Shown piece by piece: positions 15,781-25,002 of a DNA stretch of 64,000 nt (positions within the stretch are counted from its first letter, which is position 1; each line of letters opens with the position of its first letter). The stretch covers positions 1,798,001 through 1,862,000 of the forward strand of contig NZ_CP076543.1 in NCBI RefSeq assembly GCF_030440515.1, written 5' to 3'. The notes under the pieces are model-generated. The model did no database searches. It was given only the letters and a program-made list of their open reading frames with translations, and was not told where the DNA came from. A program made the position numbers and the translations under genes. Origin of the DNA: Streptomyces xanthophaeus. GTDB lineage: Bacteria > Actinomycetota > Actinomycetes > Streptomycetales > Streptomycetaceae.

Positions 15781-16839
15781 ATGAGACTGACCGACATATC
15801 GCTGGACTGGCTGCTGCCCGGCAGCCTGCTGATCCTGGGCGTACTTGCGGCAGTTGCGGTACTGGCCCGTGGCAAGCGCGAGAGCGAGAAGGCCGCGGCC
15901 GACGACAGCTGGGAGCGCAGCGAGGAACGGCGGCGGCGCAAGGAAGCCGTCTACGGGACCGCTTCGTACGTTCTGCTCTTCTGCTGTGCGGCGGTCGCCG
16001 CCGCACTCTCCTTCCACGGGCTGGTCGGCTTCGGCCGGCAGAATCTCAACCTCTCCGGAGGCTGGGAGTACCTGGTCCCCTTCGGCCTCGACGGCGCCGC
16101 GATGTTCTGCTCGGTGCTCGCCGTGCGCGAGGCCAGCCACGGTGACGCGGCCCTGGGCTCGCGCATGCTCGTCTGGCTGTTCGCGGGCGCGGCCGCGTGG
16201 TTCAACTGGGTGCACGCTCCGCGGGGCATGGGCCACGACGGGGCCCCGCAGTTCTTCGCGGGGATGTCGCTCTCGGCGGCCGTGCTCTTCGACCGCGCCC
16301 TCAAGCAGACCCGCCGGGCGGCGCTGCGCGAACAGGGCCTGATCCCGAGGCCGTTGCCCCAGATCCGGATGGTCCGCTGGCTGCGGGCCCCCCGGGAGAC
16401 CTTCGGCGCCTGGTCGCTCATGCTGCTGGAGGGGGTGCGCACCCTCGACGAGGCCGTGGACGAGGTGCGCGAGGACAAGAAGGAGCGGGAGCAGGACCGG
16501 CACCGCAGGCGCGATCAGAACCGGCTGGACCGGGCGCGCATCAAGGCGCTGGGCCGGCAGAACCGGGCGTTCGGGCGTTCGCGCGGCCGTCAGGTCGAGC
16601 TCCCGGAACTGACGCAGGGAGCGGGCTCCGCGCCGGTCGGCGCGGAGCCGGCCATACCGGAATCAGGACAGCTGCCCCTGCGACGCCGGCCCTCCCTGCA
16701 GGCCGTCAACCGAACCGAATCCATTGACGTGACCGGCACCCGGACGGTGGACCTCACCGCCGAGGACGACACCCAGACCATTCCCCGGCTGGACTCGCTG
16801 GAGCGCAAACTGAAGGACCTGGAGCAGCAGTTCGGCTGA
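15781..16839 (+). CDS. DUF2637 membrane protein
   Basis: 352 residues. Five hydrophobic segments (about 9-29, 61-83, 96-116, 129-148, 158-176) are followed by a long charged cytoplasmic tail rich in Arg/Lys/Glu (about 215-265) and a C-terminal short coiled coil (LDSLERKLKDLEQQFG). The membrane core, with GFGRQNLNLSGGWEYLVPFGLDGAAMFCSVLA, is DUF2637, also found in SpdB-type spread proteins of Streptomyces plasmids. This copy is a chromosomal relative; its function is unknown. No plasmid transfer genes are nearby. Confidence 0.75.
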   Translation: MRLTDISLDWLLPGSLLILGVLAAVAVLARGKRESEKAAADDSWERSEERRRRKEAVYGTASYVLLFCCAAVAAALSFHGLVGFGRQNLNLSGGWEYLVPFGLDGAAMFCSVLAVREASHGDAALGSRMLVWLFAGAAAWFNWVHAPRGMGHDGAPQFFAGMSLSAAVLFDRALKQTRRAALREQGLIPRPLPQIRMVRWLRAPRETFGAWSLMLLEGVRTLDEAVDEVREDKKEREQDRHRRRDQNRLDRARIKALGRQNRAFGRSRGRQVELPELTQGAGSAPVGAEPAIPESGQLPLRRRPSLQAVNRTESIDVTGTRTVDLTAEDDTQTIPRLDSLERKLKDLEQQFG

Positions 16840-16880
16840 CCCGGTCCGCCCGTACGGGGAACCCCGCGGGGCCCGCCTGT

Positions 16881-17399
16881 TCAGGCGGGCCCTCCGTCGT
16901 AGGGCCCGTCGTACGGCGCGTCGTGCCGTCCGTCGAGCTCGAACCACACCACCTTGCCGCTGCCCAGGGCCAGCGCGTCCACGCCCCAGTCGTCGGCGAG
17001 CGCCTGCACCAGCACCAGTCCCCGGCCGTGCGTACCGTCGTCGGCGGTCGGTACGTACGGCCGGGGACGGCGTGCGGCGTAGTCCCGGACCTCTACCCGT
17101 AAGCGGGTGGCGGCGAGACTCGCGTGCACCTCCGCGCCCCGGTCGGTGTGGACGAGCGCGTTGGTGACGAGCTCGGTGATCAGCAGCTCGGCCACCTCGG
17201 CGGCATCGGTCCTGCACCGGTGGCGCATCAACTCCCGCAGAGCCCGGCGGACTTCGCCGACCGCCTTCAGGTCGGCCCGGCGTACGCTCCGGGTGATCCG
17301 CAGCGTGTCCACCGCTTCCCCGTCCTCGTCGGCGGACGGCTCGCGCGGCACCGGCCTCCCTCTCCCCCACAGCTTCCCGGTCTTCGCCCCCACCCGCAC
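16881..17399 (-). CDS. Anti-sigma-factor-type ATP-binding protein
   Basis: 172 residues from a GTG with GGGAGGG 8 nt upstream. A single HATPase_c_2 domain: N-box ELLITELVTNALVHT, then LRVEVRDYAARRPRP and G-box DDGTHGRGLVLVQALADDWGV. Streptomyces carry many such RsbW/SpoIIAB-like proteins that bind sigma factors or anti-sigma antagonists. Neither an antagonist nor a sigma gene is adjacent, so its partner is unknown. The last residues repeat APYDGPYDGGPA. Confidence 0.8.
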   Translation of the reverse strand: MRVGAKTGKLWGRGRPVPREPSADEDGEAVDTLRITRSVRRADLKAVGEVRRALRELMRHRCRTDAAEVAELLITELVTNALVHTDRGAEVHASLAATRLRVEVRDYAARRPRPYVPTADDGTHGRGLVLVQALADDWGVDALALGSGKVVWFELDGRHDAPYDGPYDGGPA

Positions 17400-17480
17400 G
17401 GCGATGTCCCTCCCGTGTCCTTGCTCTCGAACAGGTCTACGGGATGCATGCCCCCCGGGCGGTTCCGCACTCCTGCGGGC

Positions 17481-18098
17481 TTACGGGCGGGGCGCGTTGC
17501 GGAGGCCGGATCGAGCCATCCGGATCATGCGACCCCCCTCCCCTCCCCACATGATCTTGCTGTCGGACCGTGCGAATCCGGTCACCGTGAAGACACCGGA
17601 CTTCGGAGGAACCGACAGGCCGGCCGGGTCCGTCACCCTGTCCGTCGGAGCGGGTCCCGAATGCCGGAATGCGCCCTTCAAAGCCCCTGTGAGCTGCTGG
17701 GGGTTCTCCACACGGCCCCCCTGCGCCCCCACCATGCGGGCGAGGGCGGCGAAGCCGGGGTTCCTGCCCCCCGCCCCGCAGGAGGGCAGGCCGGAAACCG
17801 GCATCTCCCACGCGGCCTTTCCGACGGATGAGCTGGTGAAGAGGACCACTTTGACGGGCAGGCCGTACTGCACCGGGGTGAGGAAATCTCCCCTCGGCAT
17901 CGAGAAACCGCCGCGTCCGGCCTCGACAGCACTTGACGGTTCCGGCCGGTGAACCGTGAGCCGATGACCGGTGGAAGGGCGCCGGCCATGGAGCCGTGGC
18001 CAAAGGAGCCGATGATGCTCCGTTCGCCGTTCGGGAAAGATAGCGCGCCGCCCACCCGTTGCACATGCCGGTGCCGACGGTGAACACGGCGCGTTCGC
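17481..18098 (-). pseudogene. poxB: Decayed C-terminal part of pyruvate dehydrogenase/oxidase (poxB-like)
   Basis: Three consecutive pieces in three minus-strand frames read as one PoxB thiamine-pyrophosphate domain. The first is ERAVFTVGTGMCNGWAARYL (ending near 18030). The second is IIGSFGHGSMAGALPPVIG. The third runs from GRGGFSMPRGDFLTPVQY through LPVKVVLFTSSSVG, FAALARMVGAQGGRVENP and LSVPPKSG to a complete family-like end, MARSGLRNAPRP. At least two frameshifts separate them. The Mg/TPP motif normally GDGGF reads GRGGF. About two thirds of the protein (N-terminal and central domains) is missing. Not functional; a relic of quinone-dependent pyruvate decarboxylation. Confidence 0.8.
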
Positions 18099-18117
18099 CT
18101 GCCGAGACTCTCGGCAG
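18099..18117. promoter_or_regulatory. Perfect 19-bp palindrome
   Basis: CTGCCGAGA-C-TCTCGGCAG, exactly at the left end of the poxB remnant and about 100 bp before the small secreted protein gene. It may be an operator for that gene or a scar at the deletion junction. Confidence 0.4.
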
Positions 18118-18214
18118 GACTCACCCGAATGGAGTAATCCAGCGCGCCACCCAGATGGGTGAAGATCAAGCTGGTGAGTGCCCCAACCGAGGCAATCCGT
18201 GAAAGGGAAACCAC

Positions 18215-18430
18215 ATGCGCATTCGACGAACTTTCGCCGCCGTCATCGCCACGGCAGCCCTCGCCGGACTCGGCCTCACTGGTGCTGCCACCGCGTCCGC
18301 CGCCCCTGCCACCCCCACCGTCGCCGTCACCGAAAACCCCACCCCTGGTGAGTGCATCGACGGCGGCGGAAAGGTCGGGGCGAACAACATCTGCGAGGGC
18401 GGAACGCGCAACGGGGAGCTGGTCGACTGA
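18215..18430 (+). CDS. Small secreted protein, CxDGGG family copy 1
   Basis: 71 residues from an ATG preceded by AAAGGG. A signal peptide (MRIRRTFAAVIATAALAGLG, cleavage near ASA-AP, about residue 29) is followed by a roughly 42-residue mature peptide. Its end reads ECIDGGGKVGANNICEGG, then NGELVD. The two cysteines (Cys47 and Cys60) could form one disulfide. The same pattern, C-x-DGGG-x-V-(n)-I-C-...-NG-x-x-x-D, is found in the protein at 25788-25985. No known function recognised. It ends at a strong terminator. Confidence 0.7.
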   Translation: MRIRRTFAAVIATAALAGLGLTGAATASAAPATPTVAVTENPTPGECIDGGGKVGANNICEGGTRNGELVD

Positions 18431-18436
18431 ATCTCA

Positions 18437-18473
18437 CGGTGCGCCCCGCAGCCACGCGCCGCGGGGCGCACCG
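18437..18473. terminator. Terminator between convergent genes
   Basis: Perfect 13-bp stem (CGGTGCGCCCCGC / GCGGGGCGCACCG) with an 11-nt loop, 6 bp after the small secreted protein stop and facing the end of the PP2C gene. Confidence 0.75.
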
Positions 18474-18520
18474 GCGCAAGCACGCTGCATCAGCGAGACA
18501 CCGGGGCCACGGGTGCCCGG

Positions 18521-19921
18521 TCAGGCCTCCCAGACCGCGGCAGCAGTGCGGTCGTCGGCGTACCCCTTGAGGCGGAGCTGGGTGTCCGCGAGGAAGGCCG
18601 CGAGGCCCGGCGGCTCCTGACCGGCCCAGCGGGCGGCGAGCTCCGCCGGGAGGGCGGCCTCCTCCCGCATCGGTTCCGCCAGGCCCCCGGAGCACAGGAG
18701 CAGGGTGTCGCCGGGCCGGGCCACGGCCGCGCGGAAGCGGAAACCGCCCTCGGTGTCCTCGGCCTGCTGCCCGGCGGGTTCCAGGTCCTGCCACTGCCCC
18801 GAGCGGAGCCGGAACAGGCCGCCCGCGCCCGCGCCGAAGCACACCCGGGTGCGGCATGCCGGGTCCACGGGGAGCAGCAGCCCGCGCAGCCCGGCGGTGT
18901 ACGCCGGTTCCGCGAGCCCCAGCTCGGCCGCGCGGGCCCGCAGTCGCCCGTAGCCCCGGTCGGTGAGCCGTTGCAGGCCCGAGCGCAGGGCGTCGCGGCG
19001 CCCGGCGCGGATGTCGTCGGCCAGGCGTTCCTGGCTGCGCCCGACGGCGGCCGCGACGGTGCGGCACAGTTCGGCGGCGGCTTCGGCGGCGCCGGGGGCG
19101 GCCCGGTCCCCGCCCGCGAGGGCGACCAGGACCAGCGCGTCGTCACCGCTGCCGAAGCGGGCGGTGAGCAGGAAGTCGCGGCGGGCCTCGCCCCGGTAGC
19201 GGGCGGAGTCCCCGCGCAGGGAGGCGGCGCGCAGGGTGTAGGTGCCGTAGCGGGCCCCCTCCAGGACGGTGTCCGGGGTCAGCCCCTCGACGGCGGCCGG
19301 GTCGGCGGGCGGGAGGGCGCCGGGTTCGGGGGCGTAGGTGGGGGCGCGGTCGCCCAGGTGGGAGACCTGGGGCCGGACGGCCTCCGGTCCGGCCGCCACC
19401 GGCCCGGGCCCGGGCTCGGGCCCCGGGTCGGAGTCGGCCACGGACTCCGGCTGCGGCCGGGGCTGCGGGTCCGGGTCCGGGTCGAACCAGGCCTCCGGGC
19501 TCGGCGCATCCCGGTGCCGCACCGGAAGCTCGGGCCCGCGCACCGGTGGTACGGCCACTCCTCCGAGCGCGTACCCCGTGGCGTCGCCCGCCCGGGGGTC
19601 CCGCGGCGGCGGGAGGGTGGGCAGGGTCGGGGTCGGTGCCGGCTCCCCCTGCCGGGGGCCGGGAAGAAGAGGCTCCGGGGCGCGCGGGGGTTCCGGCGGG
19701 CCCGGGTCCGGCACGAGGCCCGGTGCCGGGCCCGTGGCCGGCGGCGACGCCGATGCCGGTGCCGTGCCCGGTACCGGTGCCGTGCCCGGTGCCGGTTCCG
19801 TCGTCACGCCCGCCGCCGAGCGGAACCGGTTGTCCAGGGTGTCCCCCGGGTCGGGTTCCGCTCCCGCGTCCGGGCCCTCGTAGAGCTTCTGCCACCAGTC
19901 GTCCGCGCCCTGCTGACTCAT
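18521..19921 (-). CDS. Protein phosphatase 2C domain protein with Pro-rich N-terminus
   Basis: 466 residues from the ATG at 19921 (GGAG just upstream). Residues about 1-215 are low-complexity Pro/Gly/Glu-rich with repeated PGTAPVPGTAP and PDPGP runs, probably disordered. The C-terminal half resembles PPM/PP2C-type phosphatases: GDSARYRGEARRDFLLTARFGSGDDALVLVALAGGDRAAP, then PGDTLLLCSGGLAEPM (the DxxLLxSDG-like motif) and a final ADDRTAAAVWE. Metal-binding Asp residues are only partly conserved, so catalytic activity is uncertain. It lies 102 bp downstream of the subtilisin gene, separated by a terminator. Confidence 0.72.
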   Translation of the reverse strand: MSQQGADDWWQKLYEGPDAGAEPDPGDTLDNRFRSAAGVTTEPAPGTAPVPGTAPASASPPATGPAPGLVPDPGPPEPPRAPEPLLPGPRQGEPAPTPTLPTLPPPRDPRAGDATGYALGGVAVPPVRGPELPVRHRDAPSPEAWFDPDPDPQPRPQPESVADSDPGPEPGPGPVAAGPEAVRPQVSHLGDRAPTYAPEPGALPPADPAAVEGLTPDTVLEGARYGTYTLRAASLRGDSARYRGEARRDFLLTARFGSGDDALVLVALAGGDRAAPGAAEAAAELCRTVAAAVGRSQERLADDIRAGRRDALRSGLQRLTDRGYGRLRARAAELGLAEPAYTAGLRGLLLPVDPACRTRVCFGAGAGGLFRLRSGQWQDLEPAGQQAEDTEGGFRFRAAVARPGDTLLLCSGGLAEPMREEAALPAELAARWAGQEPPGLAAFLADTQLRLKGYADDRTAAAVWEA

Positions 19922-19972
19922 GGCTCCATTCTCGGCCTCCCATGGGGGCGGAAAACGCCGAATGCGCGAAAA

Positions 19973-20002
19973 GGGTCCACCGGACCGCCGTCCGGTGGAC
20001 CC
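19973..20002 (-). terminator. Terminator of the subtilisin gene
   Basis: Perfect 13-bp stem (GGGTCCACCGGAC / GTCCGGTGGACCC) with a 4-nt loop, 21 bp after the S8 peptidase stop. Confidence 0.75.
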
Positions 20003-20023
20003 CTCATATCGCACCCGTACGGG

Positions 20024-23000
20024 TCAGCGCACGTCGTACGCCCGTACGGTCGTCTGGGTGACCGTGGCGCCCTTCGCGTCGGTCAGTTCGGCCTTCAGCG
20101 ACACGGGCCTGCCGGAGGCTCCGGCGTGGTCGACGACCGCGCTCCACCGGCCGCCCCGCTCGCTCACCTTCGCCTGCGTCCAGTGCTCACCGTCGTAGGA
20201 GTACGACAGCTTCGCCGACTTCAGCGCACCCGGGGTGTAGCCCGCATGTCCGGTGACGGCCAGCCCGATGTTCTGGCCGTCCGCCGCCGCGACCGTCTTC
20301 ATGCCGTCGAGCGGGGCCGTGTACCGCGGGAAGAGGATCGCCAGCCCCTGCGAGTACGCCGACGGGTCGAGCTCCGAGGAGAAGCCCCAGGTGGTCTGCA
20401 CGGCGGTGGAGCGCTGCCAGACCCGGGCGGGCGGGCCGATCTTCTCGATGGACTGGGTGAGTTCGTACCGGCCCTCCTGCGCCGGCACTTCGAAGACCCC
20501 GAACGGGTACCAGCTCTCCCCGACGACCTCACCGCCCCGCTCCAGGACGAGTGAGCCGATGTCACCGAAGGAGCCCGGCTGCGCGGCGTGGCCGCTGTCG
20601 CCCCACATGGCGGGGGCGAAGCCGATCAGGTTGCCCTGCCGCTCGGCGGCGAGGGTCTCCTGGCCCGCGAGGTCGCGCGGCGCGACCGGGCCGGTGATGC
20701 CGTCGTACCAAGTGGCGTTGTTCTTCTGCCCCTTGGCGTAGGTGCGCTGCTCGCCGACCATGAACTCGCCCCAGGGGAAGCTGCTGGAGAGCAGCTGGTC
20801 CCAGGCGGTGTCCCCGGCGGAGTGGTACTCGGTGCGCGTCCCCGGAGCAGCGACGGTCTCGATCCCGCCGAAGTACACGGCGGTGCCGATCGGCCGGTAG
20901 GCCCCGGCCATGTCCACGAAGTCGGCCGCGACACCCATGGAGTTGTACGTGGACACGGTCTGTCCGAGGTCACGGTCGCGCACCCGGTAGGTGTGGCCGC
21001 CGCTCTTGACCTCACCGGTCTCGGGGAGGGCGAGGGAGTAGACGTACGGGCTCTGCGACTCGGCCTTCCAGGACAGGGTGACCTTGCCGGTCGCGAGCCT
21101 GGCCAGCAGCGCCTTCGCCTCGGCGCTCTCGATGGTCAGCGCGGGCAGTGAGCCGCCCGCGTAGCCGGTGGAGCCGGCCCAGCGGCCGGGGGCCTCGCGG
21201 TGGGCGAGGACCGCCACGGCGCCGGCGGCCCGCGCGTTCTGCGCGGCCTCGTGCAGTGCGCCGTCGGCCGCCTTCACGAGGACGACCGCGCCGTCGGCGC
21301 CCGCCGCGGCGAGTTCCCCGGGGGTGCCGGAGCCGGCGTCGACGAGCGGCGCGCTGCCGGTCCCGTCGAGGTTGTCGCTGCCGGTGGACGCGGTGATCGG
21401 GTGCAGGACCGGGCCGCCGCCGGCCTTCAGCTCGGAGACGAGCGGGGCGGCCGCCCGCCAGTAGGACGCGAACTCGAAGTCGCCGTCCTCGGCGCGGCCT
21501 TCGACGGAGGCGTAGAAGCCGCGGATGGTGCGGCCGCCCATGGCCGTGCCCGCGTGCAGCCATACGCCGTCCCAGCTGCGGGCGAATCCGAGGGTGGTGT
21601 TGCGGGCCTCGACCGGCTTGTCGGCGGCGATGTCCAGGCGCCCGGCCTTACGGGCGTCCAGGACGACGGTGGTGTCCTTCTTCAGTTCGACCTGGGGGCG
21701 GCCGAGGTAGGTCAGGGAGTCGAGCAGCCTGTCGCCCTCTCCCTCTCCCCGGTCGGGGGTGGCGACGAAGGCGGAGAGGAAGTACGCGCCCGGGCGCACC
21801 CGGTAGACCTGGTCCGCGGAGCCCTCGTTGAAGCGGCGCTCGCCGCCGGCGTCGTCGGTGCCGATCACGTCCAGCGAGGAGGGCCCGGCGGCGGGCCGGC
21901 CCGCGCGGTCGACGAGCTTGACGCGCAGGGTCACGGTCTCGGGCTCGGCGTAGAGGGAGAAGGGGGTGGAGACGCGGACGCCGTTCGCGGTGGCGACGAC
22001 GCGGCCGGTGACGTCCCCGTACTGGGAGCGCTCCAGCTTCGCCGCCGGGTCGAGGGTGAGCGGCACCCTGGTGGTGGCGCCGGCCGGGACGGTCACCGTA
22101 CGCCTCTCCAGGCGGGCCACCTGGGCGCGGACGGGCGAGCCGTCGTTGCCGGTGACCTTCTCGACGGCCAGGTTCAGGGTGACGGGGCTCTTGCCGAGGT
22201 TGGTGTACGGGACCTCGACGGTGGTGCGGTCGCTGCGGTCCTGCGGCCAGTTGTACGTGCCGCCCTGGACGGCGGGCGCACCGGTCACGGTGGTGTCGAG
22301 GGCGGCCTTCACGTCGAGGCGGCCGCCGCCGGTCTCCCGTACGTCCCCGGGGACGGTGGTGGCGGCCGAGCCGACGAGGGCAGCCTTGATCTGCTGCGCG
22401 GTCCAGTCGGGGTGGCGCTGCTTGACGACGGCGGCGGCGCCCGCGACGTGCGGGGTGGCCATCGAGGTGCCGGACATGGACCGGTAGGCGTACACCCCGC
22501 GGCCGCCGGCGGCGGCGGCGGAGATGCCGACGCCGGGTGCGGCGATCTCGGGCTTGAGGGTGTGCTGGGGTCCGGCCGGGCCGCGGCTGGAGAAGACGGC
22601 CGTACTGTCGTCCCGGTCGACGGCGCCCACGGTCAGGACGGAGGCGGCGCAACCGGGCGAGGAGACCGTGTTGTTGCCGGGGCCGGAGTTGCCGGCGGCG
22701 ACGACGAAGAGCGGGCCCTGCCGGGAGAGCCGTTCGGCTGCGGCGGCGAGCGGGTCGTCGCAGGCGGTCTGCGAGGGGTCGCCCAGGCTCATGGAGACCA
22801 CGTCGGCCTTGGCTTCGACGGCCCACTCCATGCCCGCGATGATCCACGAATCGAGGCCGTAGCCCCCGTCGTTCAGGACCTTTCCGCTGAGCAGCTCGGC
22901 GCCGGGGGCCACGCCCTTCCTGGCGCCGCCGCTCTCGGCGCCGGAGCCGCCGACGGTGGAGATGGTGTGGGTGCCGTGGCCCTGCCGGTCCGCGTCGGTG

Positions 23001-23803
23001 TCGGAGTCGGTGAAGTTCCTCGACGCGGTGACGCGGCCCCGGAGGTCGGGGTGGTCCAGGTCCGTTCCGGTGTCGAGTACGGCGACCTTGGTGCCCTTGC
23101 CGTCGTATCCGGCGGCCCAGGCGGCGGTGGCGGCCACCTGCTTCGTGGAACGCTCCAGGTTCGCCTGGACCTTGCCGTCCAGCCACAGCTTCTTCAGCCC
23201 GCCCGCCACGGAGCGCGCGCGGGGGTCCGTACCGGTGACGTCCGACCAGAAGGCGGCGGCCTGCTCCTTGTCGGCGGTGAGGGCGACGGCGCCGATGGAG
23301 CCGAGGACGAGGGAGCGGTCGGCGCCGCGGGGCGTGGGCGGGGCGCTGCGCGCCACGTTCACGGATCCGTCGTAGACCGCGATGAGCGGCAGCTTCCTGG
23401 TGTGCGCGTCGTCGTAGCCCTGCCGGACGAGGCCGGTGACGTTGAAGAGCTCGTGGTCGACCGTGCCGGCGGCGAGGGCCCCCACCGCGCCCTCGGGGTA
23501 GACGTACAGGTCCGTGCCCGACTGCCGGGTCTGCACGAGCGGCTGCGAGCCGTCCGGGCGCGGCATCGCGGTGGCGGCGGTGCGGCCGGACGCGTCGGTG
23601 GACACCAGGATCCGGTCGCCGGTGACCAGGGTCACCGTGACGGGGGCCGTGGGCCGCTTGCCGGCCGCCTCGCCGCCGACGAGGGGTCTCTTCCCCGCTC
23701 CGGGCGTTCCGTCGGCCGGCTGCGCCGCCGTCGGGCCGATGGCGGTGACGGCCAGGACGGCCGCGGTGGCCGCCCCGAGTGCCGTACGCGATATCGGACG
23801 CAT
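20024..23803 (-). CDS. Large secreted S8 (subtilisin) peptidase
   Basis: 1259 residues from the ATG at 23803, which has GGGGAGAG 2 nt upstream; a start 12 codons earlier lacks one. Signal peptide about 1-28. A propeptide-like region precedes the catalytic domain (about 225-480), whose triad is Asp244 (VAVLDTGTD), His276 (GHGTHT) and Ser447 (SGTSMATPH), with oxyanion Asn372 (AAGNSGPG). About 780 residues of beta-rich accessory domains follow, including a PA-like stretch (GAVAVLAHREAPGRW... LPALTIESAEAKALL). Known role of such enzymes: extracellular protein breakdown. Divergent from the regulator at 23956. Confidence 0.92.
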   Translation of the reverse strand: MRPISRTALGAATAAVLAVTAIGPTAAQPADGTPGAGKRPLVGGEAAGKRPTAPVTVTLVTGDRILVSTDASGRTAATAMPRPDGSQPLVQTRQSGTDLYVYPEGAVGALAAGTVDHELFNVTGLVRQGYDDAHTRKLPLIAVYDGSVNVARSAPPTPRGADRSLVLGSIGAVALTADKEQAAAFWSDVTGTDPRARSVAGGLKKLWLDGKVQANLERSTKQVAATAAWAAGYDGKGTKVAVLDTGTDLDHPDLRGRVTASRNFTDSDTDADRQGHGTHTISTVGGSGAESGGARKGVAPGAELLSGKVLNDGGYGLDSWIIAGMEWAVEAKADVVSMSLGDPSQTACDDPLAAAAERLSRQGPLFVVAAGNSGPGNNTVSSPGCAASVLTVGAVDRDDSTAVFSSRGPAGPQHTLKPEIAAPGVGISAAAAGGRGVYAYRSMSGTSMATPHVAGAAAVVKQRHPDWTAQQIKAALVGSAATTVPGDVRETGGGRLDVKAALDTTVTGAPAVQGGTYNWPQDRSDRTTVEVPYTNLGKSPVTLNLAVEKVTGNDGSPVRAQVARLERRTVTVPAGATTRVPLTLDPAAKLERSQYGDVTGRVVATANGVRVSTPFSLYAEPETVTLRVKLVDRAGRPAAGPSSLDVIGTDDAGGERRFNEGSADQVYRVRPGAYFLSAFVATPDRGEGEGDRLLDSLTYLGRPQVELKKDTTVVLDARKAGRLDIAADKPVEARNTTLGFARSWDGVWLHAGTAMGGRTIRGFYASVEGRAEDGDFEFASYWRAAAPLVSELKAGGGPVLHPITASTGSDNLDGTGSAPLVDAGSGTPGELAAAGADGAVVLVKAADGALHEAAQNARAAGAVAVLAHREAPGRWAGSTGYAGGSLPALTIESAEAKALLARLATGKVTLSWKAESQSPYVYSLALPETGEVKSGGHTYRVRDRDLGQTVSTYNSMGVAADFVDMAGAYRPIGTAVYFGGIETVAAPGTRTEYHSAGDTAWDQLLSSSFPWGEFMVGEQRTYAKGQKNNATWYDGITGPVAPRDLAGQETLAAERQGNLIGFAPAMWGDSGHAAQPGSFGDIGSLVLERGGEVVGESWYPFGVFEVPAQEGRYELTQSIEKIGPPARVWQRSTAVQTTWGFSSELDPSAYSQGLAILFPRYTAPLDGMKTVAAADGQNIGLAVTGHAGYTPGALKSAKLSYSYDGEHWTQAKVSERGGRWSAVVDHAGASGRPVSLKAELTDAKGATVTQTTVRAYDVR

Positions 23804-23955
23804 CGCTCTCCCCAGGTGAATTCCGGCCAACTGCTGCATTGCACGGCGAAGCGCCGCGTAAATGGCTTCCGACCGGCGGATGTTGGTGCTGCGGTGGCGT
23901 CACCTTGGCAGAGTGGCATCGGGTGCGGCGATGATGTCCGCGGCGGGTTTGCGCC

Positions 23956-24978
23956 GTGGCCGCTTCCCGCCAGGCGCGTGTCGAAAGGTGGGTGGACGGG
24001 TTGCTGGGTGCCATAGGCCTGGACGAGGGCCAGGAGTCGGCGTACCGCGCGCTGGTCGCGCTGGGGGCCGCGGAGGTACCCGATCTCGCGCACCGGCTGA
24101 CACTGCCGGTGCCGCACACCGAACGGGCCCTGCGTCACCTGGAGCGGCACGGGCTGGCGGCGCAGTCCTCGGCCCGGCCCGGCCGCTGGGTGGCGGCCCC
24201 GCCGGGGGTGGCCCTGGGGGCGCTGCTGACCCAGCAGCGGCACGAGCTGGAGCAGGCGGAGCTGGCGGCGGCGCTGCTGGCCGAGGAGTACCGGGCGGAG
24301 GCGTCCGAACCGGCGGTGCACGACCTGGTGGAGGTGGTGCAGGGGGCGAGCGCGGTGGCGCACCGCTTCCACCAGATCCAGCTGGGCGCGGAGAAGGAGG
24401 TCTGCGCGCTGGTCACCGGCCGGCCTCAGGTGGTGACGGGGACCGACAACGAGGCGGAGGACCGGGCCTCCGTACGCGGGGTCGACTACCGGGTGGTCAT
24501 CGAGCGGGAGGTGCTGACCCTGCCGAGCGGGATCCGGGAGGCGTCGACGGCACTGGCGCGCGGCGAGCGGATCCGGGTGACGGCGGAGGTCCCGACGAAG
24601 CTGGTGATCGCGGACCGGACGCTGGCCATGGTCCCGCTGACGGCCCGCGGGGCGGAGCCGGCGGCGCTGGTGGTGCACGCGTCAGGGCTGCTGGAGTCCC
24701 TGACCGGCCTGTTCGAGGCGGTGTGGCGGGAGTCGCTGCCGCTGCGGCTGGGGGCGGCCGGTTCGGCGGAGGAGGCCGGGGGCAGCCCCGACACCACGGA
24801 CCTGGAGATCCTCTCGCTGCTCCTGGCGGGCATGACGGACGCGAGCGTGGCGAAGCACCTGGAGCTGGGGCTGCGGACGGTGCAGCGGCGGGTCAAGGGG
24901 CTGATGGAGCTGTCCGGGGTGACGACACGGCTGCAGCTGGGCTGGCACGCGTACGAGCGGGGCTGGGTGGCCCGATAG
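23956..24978 (+). CDS. TrmB/LuxR-like helix-turn-helix regulator
   Basis: 340 residues starting at a GTG. The N-terminal winged helix of TrmB type is IGLDEGQESAYRALVALGAAEVPDLAHRL. The middle holds a phospholipase D-like/sensor segment (DYRVVIEREVL, RIRVTAEVPTKLVIADRTLAMVPL). The C-terminal LuxR helix-turn-helix is DLEILSLLLAGMTDASVAKHLELGLRTVQRRVKGLMELSGVTTRLQLG. This architecture is common in Streptomyces. It is divergent from the large subtilisin gene, so it may control it; the 152-bp gap has no obvious operator. Confidence 0.8.
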   Translation: MAASRQARVERWVDGLLGAIGLDEGQESAYRALVALGAAEVPDLAHRLTLPVPHTERALRHLERHGLAAQSSARPGRWVAAPPGVALGALLTQQRHELEQAELAAALLAEEYRAEASEPAVHDLVEVVQGASAVAHRFHQIQLGAEKEVCALVTGRPQVVTGTDNEAEDRASVRGVDYRVVIEREVLTLPSGIREASTALARGERIRVTAEVPTKLVIADRTLAMVPLTARGAEPAALVVHASGLLESLTGLFEAVWRESLPLRLGAAGSAEEAGGSPDTTDLEILSLLLAGMTDASVAKHLELGLRTVQRRVKGLMELSGVTTRLQLGWHAYERGWVAR

Positions 24979-25002
24979 CCCCTGGTCGGTCAGGCTGAGC
25001 GC

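Noticed and set aside
21200..24016. Plus-strand open frame of 938 codons
   Set aside because: Entirely antisense to the S8 peptidase; composition typical of a mirror frame.
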